64,000 bases of DNA from Taenia hydatigena (lineage: Eukaryota; Platyhelminthes; Cestoda; Cyclophyllidea; Taeniidae). The translations under genes were made by a program, and so were the position numbers. The notes under the pieces were generated by a model. That model saw only the letters and a list, made by a program, of their open reading frames with translations. It was not told the origin of the DNA and ran no database searches. This document shows positions 48,150-60,244 of this stretch, piece after piece. Within the stretch, counting starts at the first letter, position 1. Each line of letters starts with the position of its first letter. Location of the stretch: the NCBI GenBank assembly GCA_036345935.2, contig JADWOT020000970.1, positions 60,001 to 124,000 on the forward strand, in the 5' to 3' direction.

Positions 48150-50070
48150 ATAGCTAAATGTAAATGTAATGCACACACGGAAGTTGGCAGTAATGACGTC
48201 TCGAAGACTGTGTTTGGGCTACTTGGCTAGTAACATCCAATTTTTGAGCAAAACTGTTCGCTAGCCTTGCCACAACAAATTTTGGAATCTGAAAAGCAAT
48301 TGCTGACCTGACATAAAAAATCCTTCATTTCTGATTTGATAGTTCTATCACACACTTGCATCACAATGTGTACCTGTCAAACTCACTCCGTGTAAAGACC
48401 AATGTCGACAAGTGCAGGGAAGTATGGATGCCATACCAACGAGGCAGTTGTAACGCAAGCAGACCAACATAACTTCAGGCAAAAGTATAAAATGCAAAGG
48501 GTTGCAGACACACCAACAGATGTTACTGAAAAGCGTTCGACAAACAAATCTCCCACAATAGTCTTCATCCCATCTGGTTAGTTTCATCGGCGTATCGTCT
48601 AACTCCACACAGCTTCCCTGTGGTGACACTAGCTACCAAGTCTGCTTAAGGGAACCGCGTGTTAAAATGGCAACGCAACACCATTTAGGGCCGCTCAGCA
48701 GAGGAGCAGTGAATCCACTGTTGCACCATCACTCAGGTTGGATGGCGCTGTTGCCTACTCTTCGCAAAATGATCCCGAATAAAGTTTAGGCAGGGAAGGC
48801 ATGAACTTCTTGTTCGTTATTCAAAATAGAGAGTCGCCTTGAGAGCGATGCCCTTCGAGAGACCAGGCTTCACCGAAATTGAACTGTTTAAGCCATTTGA
48901 TCACAAACGGTACGCTTCACTAATGTCTACTGCACTTCTTCCAAATGCTGCGTAAAACTCTTGATACGACTAGGAATGGATTGCAGGTCGTGGACGAACT
49001 GTGTTCTGTAATTTCTGGTAGCAAATTATATCGTAATCAAGGAGTGTTCAGTCCAGGCATTCTTTACCTTCTCTTTGTGTGAGGGCGGAAAATTGGGTTC
49101 GCGACCTTGTTCCCCGGAGAAGATGTTACCAAATGGATAGCAAGAGCACTCCAAATCAGTCAGATCAGTTTGTCCACCACCACCACCACAATGAGCACTC
49201 ATGAGGACTAAGTGAAGTCTGCTTCCATTCTCCAAATGAACACGAACGCAAGATTTTCTGACGTGCCTTCGATGAGTTCCGTAGCAATTTCCGCCTCGTC
49301 CGATCAGTTTTTAGAGAGAAGTATTGGTCCACTGCGCCAACTCACTGTAGATGGTAATTAATGCCCACATCAAGAATCAAAAAAACATCAGACATTAATG
49401 ACTAATCTACGAAATTTCTACGAAGATACACGGAAGGAATGAACAAATGATGGCATGGCAACCACTGTGATAGAGCACCACAAAAGGGAAGGCACAGAGG
49501 TTTGAAGTGAACACCACGGCCCTACGTGTTCTGGCTGTTCACTTTCGTTCAACACAAAGGGCACTAATCTAAAGGGGCACCTGCATGGCCGAATTATGTG
49601 GTGCGCTGCAAAGGGGACGGTCAACTTTCAAATTATCGACTAAACCATTTTAATAATTTTAACAATTTCACCACGGCCCAGACGATTTGTTGTTATATAA
49701 TCACCATAATTCTTACTACAGAGCCAAATAGTGAACTTGTTTTGCAAAATTAAGGAATTGTATCCACCGCAAATAGCCGCCCTAATCTTCAACTAAAATG
49801 CTTGCAGATCTTAAAAAATCAGCCAATTCCAAGAAAGCAATAAGGGACAGGCGTTGCGGAGCTGACATCGGGACCATTCGCCGATTCTCAGGACAGCAAA
49901 TACATTAAAACAGAAATATCTATGTCAGTGATTACACAATAGTGCGTCAGTGTTACTTAAGTGCTTACTCAAATACAACTTGAACTTATAATATATTGTG
50001 CATTTGCGTAACTACGTTGTCATGGCTCGGCATGCGAGTTCTTCATAACTAGTCTACGGCCTTTTGCTTT
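48150..50070. other. Right flank next to the palindrome; no gene seen
   Basis: Unique sequence with open frames below 100 codons and no recognisable content. It is unlike the left flank, so the palindrome is not embedded in a larger symmetrical structure at its edge. Confidence 0.45.
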
Positions 50071-50875
50071 GACGAAGTAGGACGTGCTGGATAAGCGAGG
50101 GCATATCCGACATAGGGAAGGAAACAGGTGGAACGCGCAACGCAAAGGAGAACCAGGAACCAGATGGTAAAGTGTTTTGTCATCAAATGAAACATTGCGT
50201 AAATTTACTCAAACTTTGTCTTGCTCACTATGTGCAGCTTATCCTACATTTGATTCCATGTTTAAAAGATTTGTTTGTTTGTTTTGCAGCGGTCTGTGTG
50301 AAGCGTAGTGCCGAGGTAACGCAGATTCTGGTCTTCTAATGCTATCGCAGGCATCCAGTCAATTCTTGCGATCTCCACCAAGGCCATAGCAACTACAAAA
50401 ACAGGGTCCTAATTTGGACACAAACACTGCAAATGAAAGGGTGAGTTGGAAAGACTCACCTCTCTATCTTCTGTATAGTGCGTGTCCTGTGGTCCCTCTC
50501 TCTGTTTCTCCCTCTGTGCTGTCAGTTCGGTGTCAAGCCGTCGGAGTGTTGGAGGATGGAGAGAGGGAAGCTCATTGAGTATGCGAGAACACGTATCTGC
50601 TGTCCACTCTGCGCATGAATAGACACACGCTCTAAGAAACAAAGGACAAAGGATGTGCTGGAGAAGCGGGGACATATCGCGTAGGAGGTGAGCCGACATA
50701 GGAACTAGCTGGTAAGATGTTTTGTTGTCAAATGAAATATTGCATAAATTTAATCAAATTTTGTCTTGCTCACTATGTGCAGCTTATCCTATGTTTAATT
50801 CCATCTTTTAAGATTCGTTTGTTTGTTTTGCAGCGGTCTGTGAGAAGCGTAGTGCCGAGGTAACGCAAGAAATTG
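50070..50875 (+). repeat. Tandem duplication (offset 544 bp) carrying a putative micro-exon
   Basis: Units at about 50076-50330 and 50646-50875 align, the best-conserved part being about 160 bp up to the micro-exon. Each unit has a donor-like GTAA (50167 and 50712), an intron of 123 or 122 bp ending tttgttttgcag, a 26-nt candidate exon (50290-50315 and 50834-50859) and a GTAACG donor. In unit 1 the upstream frame continues through the junction without a stop (ending QEPD-A-VCVKRSAE). In unit 2 the upstream frame is broken by a stop and a phase change. Confidence 0.55.
50290..50315 (+). CDS. Putative 26-nt micro-exon, unit 1
   Basis: It is bounded by a strong pyrimidine-rich acceptor (tttgttttgcag) and a GTAACG donor. 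In the phase set by the upstream open frame it reads A-VCVKRSAE. The second unit at 50834-50859 keeps length and splice sites and changes one codon to Glu. No complete gene was traced. Confidence 0.3.
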
Positions 50876-51756
50876 AGTCAATAAATGCTCGTGATGCAGG
50901 TGGTGGTGGTGGGTGGGAGCGCCAGTAGATTTCCGACTGTTCGGTCGGAATTGCAATTCTGAGATGGTTGCTTAAATTGGAATGGACTTTTTCGCAGAAT
51001 GCATCGCAATCCACTTGAGAGTTAAGGTCATAGCGCTATACAATGTGGCTTCAATTTTCGGTGTCATTAGTTGACAGAGGTGACTGGTAGATTACACCTT
51101 CCAAGGTATCCAGCGGACGTCGGAAGTCCGTCATGGCGAATAATTGTTGGTGCCTGTGTGTTTGAAAGTATAAGTGGATCGCCATTTCCACTGCCCAGGT
51201 GTCTTGGTGGTTGCATTTGGTATGCATTGCGGTGTGCAAGACGTATGAGGAGGTGGAGGGGAGGATGAGGGGATGTGTTGGGTTTATCAGTGCGCACTGT
51301 GATGTGATCACATGGAAGTGAAGTAGTTGGTGTTTGTTTGTTTGACGAGGTGTAGGTGATCGGTGTAAAGCAGGACGTTAGGGTTGCCGCGTGCATGCGA
51401 TGCAGGTGGTGACCAGATGTGCCAGCGGATTTTTTACGAGTAATTTTTTTTAATCTTGACTGTCTGGTCGAGCGTGGGCTTAGGGATGTTCTACAACGGA
51501 AATATTAATAGTTTGCAGGCAGTCAGTGTTGGAGTGGGAGTTGCTTCGAGTACTGCGTAGCTGCTCCTAGTTTGATCGCGTTTGCGATGCGGTAAGAGAG
51601 ATCAGTGAATGAGGTGGCGAATGGCACTGTTGTGAGTTGCGAGTTTATGTATTCCTGCTCACGGACCATGAGGAGTGAGATGAAGCCTGTTTGCATTGAC
51701 TACTCGACTTTTGCTCATCCTTCTATGGTTAAAGTGCCAGTGTTTAAAATAGAGCT
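50876..51756. other. Non-coding stretch with G-rich low-complexity parts
   Basis: A run of ggtggtggtgggtggg lies near 50900, and a GA/GT-rich stretch near 51245-51290. Overlapping open frames on the minus strand here reflect this bias. Confidence 0.4.
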
Positions 51757-52650
51757 CTGCAGACAGGATGGAAGCGAGTAACAGCTCTCTTCAAGACGGC
51801 ACTATCCTCTGACAAATCCAATGAAAGCTATCACCCTCACCTCAAGGACACAGAGCTAGCCATTCAAGCGGTCCGTCCTTAATCTACCAGTATGCCACCT
51901 ACGATGCTGATAAAAGCGCTTTGACCTATGATGTACGTGACTATAATCCATGTTCTATCCTTAGTCAGTAGAAGAGTAGAGTCAAGCTGGGCTGTGTCCA
52001 ATGCCACTCTTATAAGCCGTGGCATTGTCATCTGATGAAGAGAACAGTCATGTCACAGTTATCCACCAATCACAAGCCGCGATTTCATGAGACAGCGTAA
52101 AAGCAGTAGGAGGGAGGAAAGAGTAAGTTGATGCGTCTTTTCCACAAAAGACTCCATGTCTATGCATTGAATGTCATGTGAAAGAATTGCTTGTGGGGAT
52201 GCTCGGAAATAAGTCACTTGGGTGCTTCAAAACAGTGTTTACAAGGAGAAGAGTCAGAGGAGATGTATGGCGGACCTTTATTATCGTTCGTGGTTTGTAA
52301 TCAGACAGGTGTTGCTGCAAGATTCTAATCCAAGCTCAAGTATCATTGAATGCGATAGATTGTTTCTTGCAAATCTTCTCCCGTCTTCGGCGCTGTTCTC
52401 CCACATGATACCCACTAAAATCTACTTGAATTGTACGATGAGATTACACTCGGTTCCGAGGTTTGAAGAGGGATGCTTATAATTTGACCTCAATTGGTGC
52501 AGCGGTGTCCACAAAGACCTCCACCTAGGCATCACAATAGAGTGACACCAGTTCAGACATAATCAGTAAGGCGAATAATAACTGTGGCAGAAAATAGCCT
52601 AACAAGGAGCCTTTGTCATGTCACCATTATTATTTGAGCGCTTCATGTTC
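51757..52650 (-). repeat. Repeat family T, inverted copy
   Basis: It matches the reverse complement of 60245-61145 over about 0.89 kb, with a constant coordinate sum near 112903, so few indels. Similarity is high but clearly below that of the palindrome arms. Part also matches 57290-58005. An open frame at 52222-52482 is not conserved in the partners. Confidence 0.85.
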
Positions 52651-52654
52651 GCAG

Positions 52655-53760
52655 AGGAAGGTGGCTGATATTGTAAGCGGATATAGCTGAGAGGGACATG
52701 GTCAAACTTTATGATGGATTTGTGCACTAGACAAATATAGCATTCGTCTAGCCATGTTTGCCTAATAGACCGCAACTGTAAAGTATAGCATTAACAATCT
52801 CGTGTCATGAGGGCAGTGTGGCAATGATTACTAGATTGAAAGGTAGCAGTCTATGTCCAATTATAGTGAAGAATGATTTCCAAGGCAGGTAATGCTTGCC
52901 CTTTTAAAAGCACCAACACACCTGTCGGCGGCACTGGAAGCCAGCCACCACGCGATACGTTGCAGATTGAACGAGGTCAATCGCAATCACAAGCCATCCT
53001 TCGAATATGTTCCGCTGCGCGTTAGTTCATCTGCTTCTACTCATTTTGTTTCAATGCATTGTTCCTGCCATCCAGTTCTTCGTCAGTGCCTCCGTCCCAA
53101 TTCGTTTTCTGTTTGCCTCCGGTCTTCTTTATGTTCTCTACTTCCGTCGCCTCCATCCTCGTTTCTTCATCAGCTCCAACCTCCCACCCCACCGTTCTCG
53201 AGACTTCAAAGGACCAAAGCAGATAGATGTAGTAGAAATTAGGGGTAAGTTGTGCTACCAACCCCTCCTCCTCCTTCTCCTTCTTTCTTGTGTCACCTTC
53301 CTTTTCTTCTCCTCTGCTTCGTTTGCGTGCGTCGCGTCGACACCATTACGTCTGGCATCCCATGTAAATCGCGTAGAAAGGAAAAGCTACGCCTAGTCCC
53401 TTCAAGTATGCCGTTGACAACATATTCACATTCTCTCCATTGAGCTGAATGCTTCATATTTAACCCGCTCAAATGGCTAAAAGGGTGGGTAAATACATCG
53501 ATTCATGAAAATATGGGAGAAAGGGGGGAAACAGAGAAGGCTACACTAAATCACCATGCAGAGTCTTTGGTGAGTGTCACCTTTACCCTCCATCGGGCTG
53601 GATATGCTCTCAAGTATTGCGCCTTGCATTATGTTCTACCGTGTGTGCTCCATGCATTCAAGTCACTCAAGGAAGTAGAGTGAGTTGTTGCCGTATTTTA
53701 ATTTCCTTGCCTTTAGCTTTCCACTAGCGCCACGAGGACGCATTGTTCTTCTGGTTTTCT
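52655..53760 (+). repeat. Interspersed repeat family R, copy 2
   Basis: It starts at the position equivalent to about 255 of copy 1 and abuts repeat T. It lacks the part equivalent to about 500-1020 and the 790-bp segment 1721-2509, and ends level with 2712. Its equivalents in copy 3 are on the minus strand. Confidence 0.8.
53007..53244 (+). CDS. Putative repeat-encoded first exon (R copy 2)
   Basis: ATG at 53007; 79 codons plus one base to the GTAAGT donor at 53245, the same length and phase as in copy 1. The hydrophobic start reads MFRCALVHLLLLILFQCI. Confidence 0.35.
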
Positions 53761-54716
53761 CACGGTTCTCTTCTCATCGTCCTCTTCAAACCCAGCATCA
53801 AGTCGCCTCTGCCATAATTTGCAACGATTGACAGTCGTACACAACATAATCTTGCGTAAATGCAAAAAAATCATTTTCCACTCACCCATCCGTGAGCCGT
53901 GGGTCGAATGGATTAATGAATGGACCGACCGATTGACTAGACAGACAACCAATACGCAACGAATGCACAGTAAGTGGTATTATCGATTGCATTGATCCAA
54001 CCATCGACTAACAACTTAGGGTGGATGAGTCATTGACGTATTTGGGAGAAGCTTAGCAGCACTTACTGAAAGGCGAGGGAACTGTTGGCGAGCCTCCGAC
54101 CCAACTGCTAAATGAGAGAGAAATCGACAACGACAAAGATGGATGATGGATGGGCTGGTAGAGTCAAGAGAGGTGGGTGGGTGGGCGGAATTCATTCACT
54201 CGACATGCTGTCTGGGCTAACGATGTGGCGAGCCGATGAGAGTAGGTGTGGGGAGCATTGTCCTTTAACTCGTGCTCTTCCTCGAGAGGAATGGCAGATG
54301 ATGGTGACCCGTGGGTGGTTGTTACTTGTCCTGACTGCGCTTCGCCGTCCCTACTTCCTCACCAGGCACTGACCACGTGGTTTGGCAAGGAGGCAGTAAG
54401 GTAGTCGGGAGTATCCAATCTCTATGACGTGGCTATGCTACTGCTGGTGGCTGACAGCTGTCCCTTTTTCCTGCGCCTCACTCTTCTCGTGGGGAGGAAT
54501 GAGGAAGTCCTTCACTTCATAGTTTCCCTGCAAGTCTGCGTGAAGGAGAAGGGGTTCATCTCACGGAATGGGTAAAACAGTGGATCTCATCAATGAATGA
54601 ATAAATGAATGCATAAAAGGAGTGTATGAATGCATGTATAAAATGGGGAGGCACAGAATGCGAGGAGGGGTAGGCGGTAAGAAGGCGTGGAGTGAGTAGA
54701 CATGCGAGAAGTAGAA
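53761..54716. other. Repeat-derived and low-complexity stretch
   Basis: About 53810-54030 matches 59665-59900 on the same strand (shared cactcacccatccgtgag and tgggtcgaatggat). An ATGAATGA-type low-complexity run lies at 54590-54650. No gene supported. Confidence 0.5.
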
Positions 54717-55117
54717 TTAGATGGACAATGTGCATTTCAACGTACTGGCGGATATAGACGACTGAGATGGGGAGGACTGAGGCAATGTGGGTAAGGCCAG
54801 CGATGCTTGAGACGGTGGTAACGGTATTAGCATCTCCTCCTCTACTGCCTCCTCTTCCGCTGCCTCCTCCAGCTCCGGCTCTGGCTCCGACTCTGACTCC
54901 AACTGCACAGGCTCCACTTCCACCTCCTCAATCACGACCGGCTCGCCCTCCTCTGAAGCACACATTGTTGTTAGTGACGCTGCTCATTTACACACTTACC
55001 AGCAGAATCACTTTTGGTGCTGCACATAGACAGCGTCGACGAGATTGGCTCATCTGCATGTACGTGTACACGCAGAAGAGAATACTCAGGAGGAAGTCCA
55101 CCTCGGCTCCCCTCATG
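54717..55117 (-). CDS. Two candidate exons of a protein with a Glu-rich C-terminus
   Basis: Minus strand. An open frame runs from 55117 to 55000 (its 5' limit is not defined), followed by a 47-bp intron with GGTAAGTG donor and TGCTTCAG acceptor (54999-54953). The frame then continues from 54952 to the stop at 54717-54719. The junction keeps the phase. The first exon reads through PPEYSLLRVHVHADEPISS. The second starts EEGEPVVIEEVEVEP, is rich in Glu for about 45 residues, then is Ser/Pro-rich to the end. No known family. Both splice sites are strong, which raises confidence over a bare open frame. Confidence 0.4.
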
Positions 55118-55238
55118 TCAACTACGTGCATGCTCACTTTCTATTAACACAAGACTAACATGAAGTGGCCGCACCAAACCTACCTTAGCGTGTGTAAGCG
55201 ATAGTGCGAGTGATGTTTAAATGTGACATGTCGATTGA

Positions 55239-55442
55239 TTGCTTAATTGCTTGAACGGCAATCGATACGATTTGAATGCTGCCGACGAACAGCAGTGGCT
55301 ATGCAGGTTCGAAGCGAGAGCAGTGAATAGTACCACACAAATACTGACCGATGCGGTCTGCAAGTTCAGACAAGTAACTGCAACGGTTCACACCGAAAAT
55401 CGCACAAACGCTTTACATCCTGGTGTATTTTCAAGTCTGTGA
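55239..55442 (+). CDS. Candidate exon-like open frame, 67 codons
   Basis: The frame starts at TTG, so it would be an internal or terminal exon. Composition is protein-like (RYDLNAADEQQWLCRFEARA). Not recognised, and no splice acceptor was fixed. Confidence 0.18.
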   Translation: MLNCLNGNRYDLNAADEQQWLCRFEARAVNSTTQILTDAVCKFRQVTATVHTENRTNALHPGVFSSL

Positions 55443-55686
55443 CTCCATAACTGCAAAAGTGCAACTACTAAGCAAGAAAATATCACTGAACTTTGCAATT
55501 TAAGCTCTTTTAAGGCATTTAACAATGACTAAGGGTAGAATGCATATCGTGGGCAAGCTGTGCTCTGTAACTCCCAGTAGCAGGTTACATCACAGCTACG
55601 ACACAAATTCATGCCAACTGTCAGCCTACAAGTGTTCAGTCGAGAATTGACAAGTCGAGACAACGTAAGTCTCCCCTCCGAATCGC

Positions 55687-55929
55687 CTAATCACGAGTTC
55701 GTTGCAGAACACTACTGCCCCTGTTGAACGATTTGGCAACAGACCCAACATCTTGGAACCGTAACAATTGCAGATCCTTTTTACGAAAAGGCAACATGCG
55801 TAGAACACTTACTTCACCTGGACGGACCTGCTCATCACCCATCAGCGATTGTGTTGTTTGCAATTTATTAGCACCGTCATCTTGTTGAGTAAGCGACAAG
55901 GTGCTCTTATTTACAAAATGGACATCAAT
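55687..55929 (-). CDS. Candidate exons with a possible 36-nt intron
   Basis: Minus strand, open from 55929 to the stop at 55687-55689. The 5' part reads HFVNKSTLSLTQQDDGANK and ends GDEQVRPGE at a perfect GAA/GTAAGT junction (55813/55812). An acceptor at 55777 would give an intron of exactly 36 nt, followed by DLQLLRFQDVGSVAKSFNRG. Since 36 is a multiple of three without stops, the unspliced frame is open too. Tapeworm genes are known for introns of about this size. No start ATG or family identified. Confidence 0.3.
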   Translation of the reverse strand: MDVHFVNKSTLSLTQQDDGANKLQTTQSLMGDEQVRPGEVSVLRMLPFRKKDLQLLRFQDVGSVAKSFNRGSSVLQRTRD

Positions 55930-57289
55930 TCAAACAGACGTTGTAAGGCGCCATTGCAGTTTGCGATTTAGGTTTGCAAGGGTTCCCTATCATTTTAGCA
56001 ACTGGTGTACAACTGTGAGATTCCTGAAGCATTAATTCAACTCGAAATCAAAGTGTAAAATGCTGCACAAATGTTGACCTAAAAGTGATCTAAACAGAAT
56101 CTCTAGCTGACACAACAAGTCTCATTTGCAGCAAGCCTGTAGGACAATAAGTAGTTTATGGAGTACATTTACCTCTGACATCTTTCTGCAAAGAATGAAA
56201 CTCATGTTTGCTATTTATTCGACGAAGTTGTTGATCGCCCGCTTCCATTCCAATTGGGCATGCTGTTGCGACTCATGTTGAAGGAGTCTTCGAAGGAATG
56301 GGCGCTCAATTCTGTGTACCCTTCATGTCATGTCGTTAACCAGTAGTGTCCAAGCTTCTTTACCGAATTATTAGATTACACCAGTGGCAGTACAATTTAT
56401 GCGTTTCCGGATGAACTTACAGTCATGAGAATTCAGTGTCTTCTCTGCTAACCTAATTTCATCATAAGATACATTTAGGTATTAGTGGAGTGGTATAACA
56501 GCAGAAAATCATGTAACTGTATAAAGCAGTAAAGGGATAGCCACGATTATTATGTACAGCGGAAATAGGGACCGCATTTGTGACATTTGATGCAGTAACA
56601 TTAATTTTATTTATGATGAAGGAGAGAAAAATATCACACCACTCGCTAAAACTTTTTATGAACTCGTTTCTTATTCTTTCCTTTTGACAATCTTTCCGCT
56701 GCACCAGAATCTACAAACATAATGAATAAAATTACTTGTTGAAACAACACTCAGCGTAGCCATAAACCGCAGGTTTTAAGTGAGGCTTTAAAGGTCACCT
56801 AACTAGAAGGCAGATTATTGTCTCCATCACCTCGTCTACCTGCTAAATTGCTTGCCAAACAAAAGTTGCGCAACTGCATCGACATTGTTTCAAGCCTTGG
56901 CGTGGCGTGTGTCAGCTATCCACAGATGCCACTGGAGCGCACACATATGAGTTAAATTTGCGAATATGAGAATTTTTTCCATCTGGCAATGCCAAAATAA
57001 TGCTGTATGTGTACTTTACGAAAATGTGATTTATTTGCACATTCGGCGACAAGTGTTAACAGCAAACCCACAAAACCATTTTACGTCGGACTGTAGGGCT
57101 TCTCTAGATCCGATTTTTCCATGCTAAGATACTCATCAAAAAGCTTTGATAGAGATATATAAATACTCTAATCTCCGGCATTCCTGTTGGCTCTTTGCTT
57201 TGAATCCTGTGCAAGCATGCCATCGTCCACTGTGAGCTGTTCCTCCCAACCACCTCTGTTTCAACTTGTTGGACACCTTGCACTGCTAG
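55930..57289. other. No gene seen
   Basis: Only open frames of 80 codons or fewer, without recognisable content or repeat matches. Confidence 0.4.
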
Positions 57290-58005
57290 GGAATTACAAT
57301 TAAATGGCAAATATGTCTTCCACTTCCTCCATGACAACTGCTTTGGCTCTTATTCACGCATCTCGCAGCCTACGACGTGGAGCCAGCGATTCTGCACGAT
57401 GGGGAGATTTCCGCAATGAAACTCACGCCATTGCGTCAATAGTAGTAAAGAACAAGCAAACCAATGGAGAGAGATGTCTTTCCGCAAATAAGTTTACGCT
57501 TAACAATTGTTTGTCATTTTGGCTTTTAAACTCACTGACGACACTGAATGTTTGCACTTATCAATTCGATGTCGCCTGAGGCTGCTCACACTCAAATAGT
57601 GATGGTAGCATTACAAAGACTGCTTGTTGGGCTATTTCCTGCCACAGTTCTTGTCCTCCTCACTGATTATGTCTGATCTGGTGTCATTCTATTATGATTC
57701 CGAGGTGGAGGTGTTTGTGGGTACTCTGACACCAGTTGAGGTCGGGTTATAAGCATCCCTCTTCGAACCTCAAAACGAGGTTTAATTTTATCGTGCGTTT
57801 TAAGTGGGCATCGGTGAATATCATGCTATAGGACAGCGCTCAAGGCGGGAGATAATTTACAAGAAAAAATTCTTCCCATGCAATGGCAGTTGCACTTGGA
57901 GCAGATGACGGTATCACGGCTTAAACCTTTGAACTCCTAAAAGGTTTGGCACTCGACACAGCTCAGCTGTGCTCCACATTTTTACTGACGAAAAAATGGG
58001 TCAAA
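57290..58005 (+). repeat. Repeat family T and adjoining unit, partial copy
   Basis: About 57290-57560 matches 60040-60240 (shared acgacgtg, cgattctgcacga, agatttccgcaa). About 57560-57800 matches 60260-60470 (including gattatgtctgatctggt and ttataagcatccctcttcgaacctc). It continues with deletions to about 58005, where R copy 3 starts. Confidence 0.75.
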
Positions 58006-58009
58006 GCCC

Positions 58010-59700
58010 TGTCTCCCACCTTTTCATGAATCGATGCATTTACCCACTCATCTAGCCACTTGGCTAAGTTAAATATGAAGCATTTAGCTTAGTAGAGGGA
58101 ATGTGGATTTCTTGTCAATAGCATACTTGAAGAGGCTAAGCACAACTTTCTTTTTCTGCGCGTTTTGCATGGGATACCAGATGTAATAATAGCGATATGA
58201 AGCACATAAATGAAGCAAGAGAGAAGAGAAGGAAGCTGACACAAAAAAGGAGGAGAAGGGGGAGAGGTTAGTAGCACAACTTACCCCTAATTTCTACTAC
58301 ATCTATCTGGTTTGGTCCTCTGACGTCTCGATAACGGCGAGGTGGGGGGTTGGAGCTGACAAAGAAACGAGGGCGGAGAACAAAAAGAAGACCGGAGATA
58401 GGTAGAAAACGAAGTGGAACGGAGACACCGACGGAGAACTGAATGGCGGGAGCGATGCATTGAAGCAAAATGAATAGAAGCAGCGCACAGTAGAACATGT
58501 TCGAGGGTTGGGTGTGCGAGTATGATTAACCTCTTTCAATCTGCCAACGTGTGAGTCGATTACTTGCACGTGTTGCGTGGTGACTGGCTCCCAATGACGC
58601 CGACTGGTGTGGGCTTTGCACATCATTCCTTGTTGGTGGTGCTTTCGCAAGGGCAAGCATCACCGGCATTTGTACTTTTCCACCTCAAGCCACTTTCCTG
58701 CATTATTGTGCATGCAGAGGAGACAATGCCAATGGGCTTCGATTAAAATGCGTCGCCCTATCCAGATTGCCTATCCTCGACCTCTTATTATTATGCTTCC
58801 CTTTGAGCTGGTTACCTCTCGGGAATTCAGACTCTTCTCTGCTCCACATCAAAGTGTCCACCTCAACTTGAATGAAGGAAAAGAGCAACAGCCGATGAAA
58901 CTAGGCCAAGGGAAGTGGATGGACGGATAGGATGATGGTGAAGTGATGGCGAATCGAAGAGACATAATTGCCAATAAACCAATTTAACTCTCTTGCAGCT
59001 CTTTTGTCGTTATGCTCTAATATGCTTATAGGGACGCCATGATAAAGTACGTTTGTGGAAGTGCAATATGAGTGCTATCTCAAGAGACGTCTCCGGTGGT
59101 AGCGTTGACGAGCTGTCGGCGATATCGCCAAAAAACTGGCCATCTTGACTACCGCTGACGTGCGTTGGACTGACAGGTCCACTACTTTACAAGTTGGAAA
59201 CCATTCTTTACTAGAATTGGGTATGGGCTGCTGCATGCTAATGTGACAATCATTGTCACGCCCTGCCTTCTCATCAAACGGTCCTCCACATGCCATGGCT
59301 TGGATTCGTCAATGGTGTACCTTACAAGTGCGATCTCTTAGGCAAACATAGCCAAGCAATTGCTAGATTTGCCTATTGCACAAATCTAGCATAAAGATCA
59401 ACGATATCCCTCAAAGCTATATTCGCTCACAATATCAGCCGATTTTCTCTGCGGACATGAAAGGATCCTGGGTGGAGTAGACCTATAAATAGCAGCATTG
59501 GTTTTCAAAATGGCCTGGTTCTGATGCACGATAAGCTGAATGGATACGAAATCGTTTCGCATCAAAACATCGTCGAAGAGTCAAAACACTCGCACACCGA
59601 GCTGTAATAGTAAAATCGCATCCGGCGACGATACGTTACACAAAAATTAGCATGCTTTTACAACAATTGGCAGCCCTGCATAACATAATCTTGAGTAAAT
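58010..59700 (-). repeat. Interspersed repeat family R, copy 3 (inverted)
   Basis: Reverse complement of 1-1690 along its whole length, so it is the most complete partner of copy 1. The match runs off the window at copy 1's base 1, while here sequence continues past 59700. Confidence 0.8.
58285..58498 (-). CDS. Putative repeat-encoded first exon (R copy 3)
   Basis: ATG at 58498; 71 codons plus one base to the GTAAGT donor at 58284. Compared with copies 1 and 2 it lacks three residues after MFYCAL and about five in the middle, both in frame, and ends in the same phase with QIDVVEIRG. Confidence 0.35.
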
Positions 59701-60240
59701 GCTAAAATCATTTTCTACTCACCCATCCGTGAGATCGTTCGCAGCCCAACTCGTCATGGGTCGAATGGATCAGTGAATGAACAGACCAATTAACTAGGCA
59801 GACACCTAATACGCAGAGAATACATAGTAGGTGGTCTTATCGATTGTATCGATCCAACAACCATCGACTAACCACCGAAGGCGGATGAGTCAGCAACGAG
59901 ACGACTGCTAAGAAGAGCACAAGCCAATCACCCATTCGGTGGTGGCTTCAACAAGCCTTCGCGTAGAGGCTGTCAATGAAATGGGTGGCGGAAATATGGA
60001 GGCAAGAAAAGGACAAGCAACAGCAGCACTCTCCACTGATAGGTCATTACAATTTATAGACAAATATGTCTTTCACTTTTCCCTGGCAACCGCTTTTGGC
60101 TCTCATTCACCCACCTCGCAGCCCACGACGTGAGTAGGCGATTCTGCACGACGAGCAGATTTCCGCAACGAAACGCATGCTATTACGTCATTAGTAGTAG
60201 AACGCGAACAAGTAAATGGGGAGAGACGTCTTTTCATTTT
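59701..60240. repeat. Repeat-derived segment between R copy 3 and T
   Basis: 59665-59900 matches 53810-54030, and 60040-60240 matches 57290-57560. No intact coding frame. Confidence 0.6.
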
Positions 60241-60244
60241 TAGC

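Noticed and set aside
50876..51420. Overlapping frames of 86-109 codons on the minus strand
   Set aside because: They mirror the G- and GT-rich bias of the plus strand and have no domain-like content.
52222..52482. 86-codon frame inside repeat T
   Set aside because: The frame is not conserved in the inverted partner at 60245-61145.
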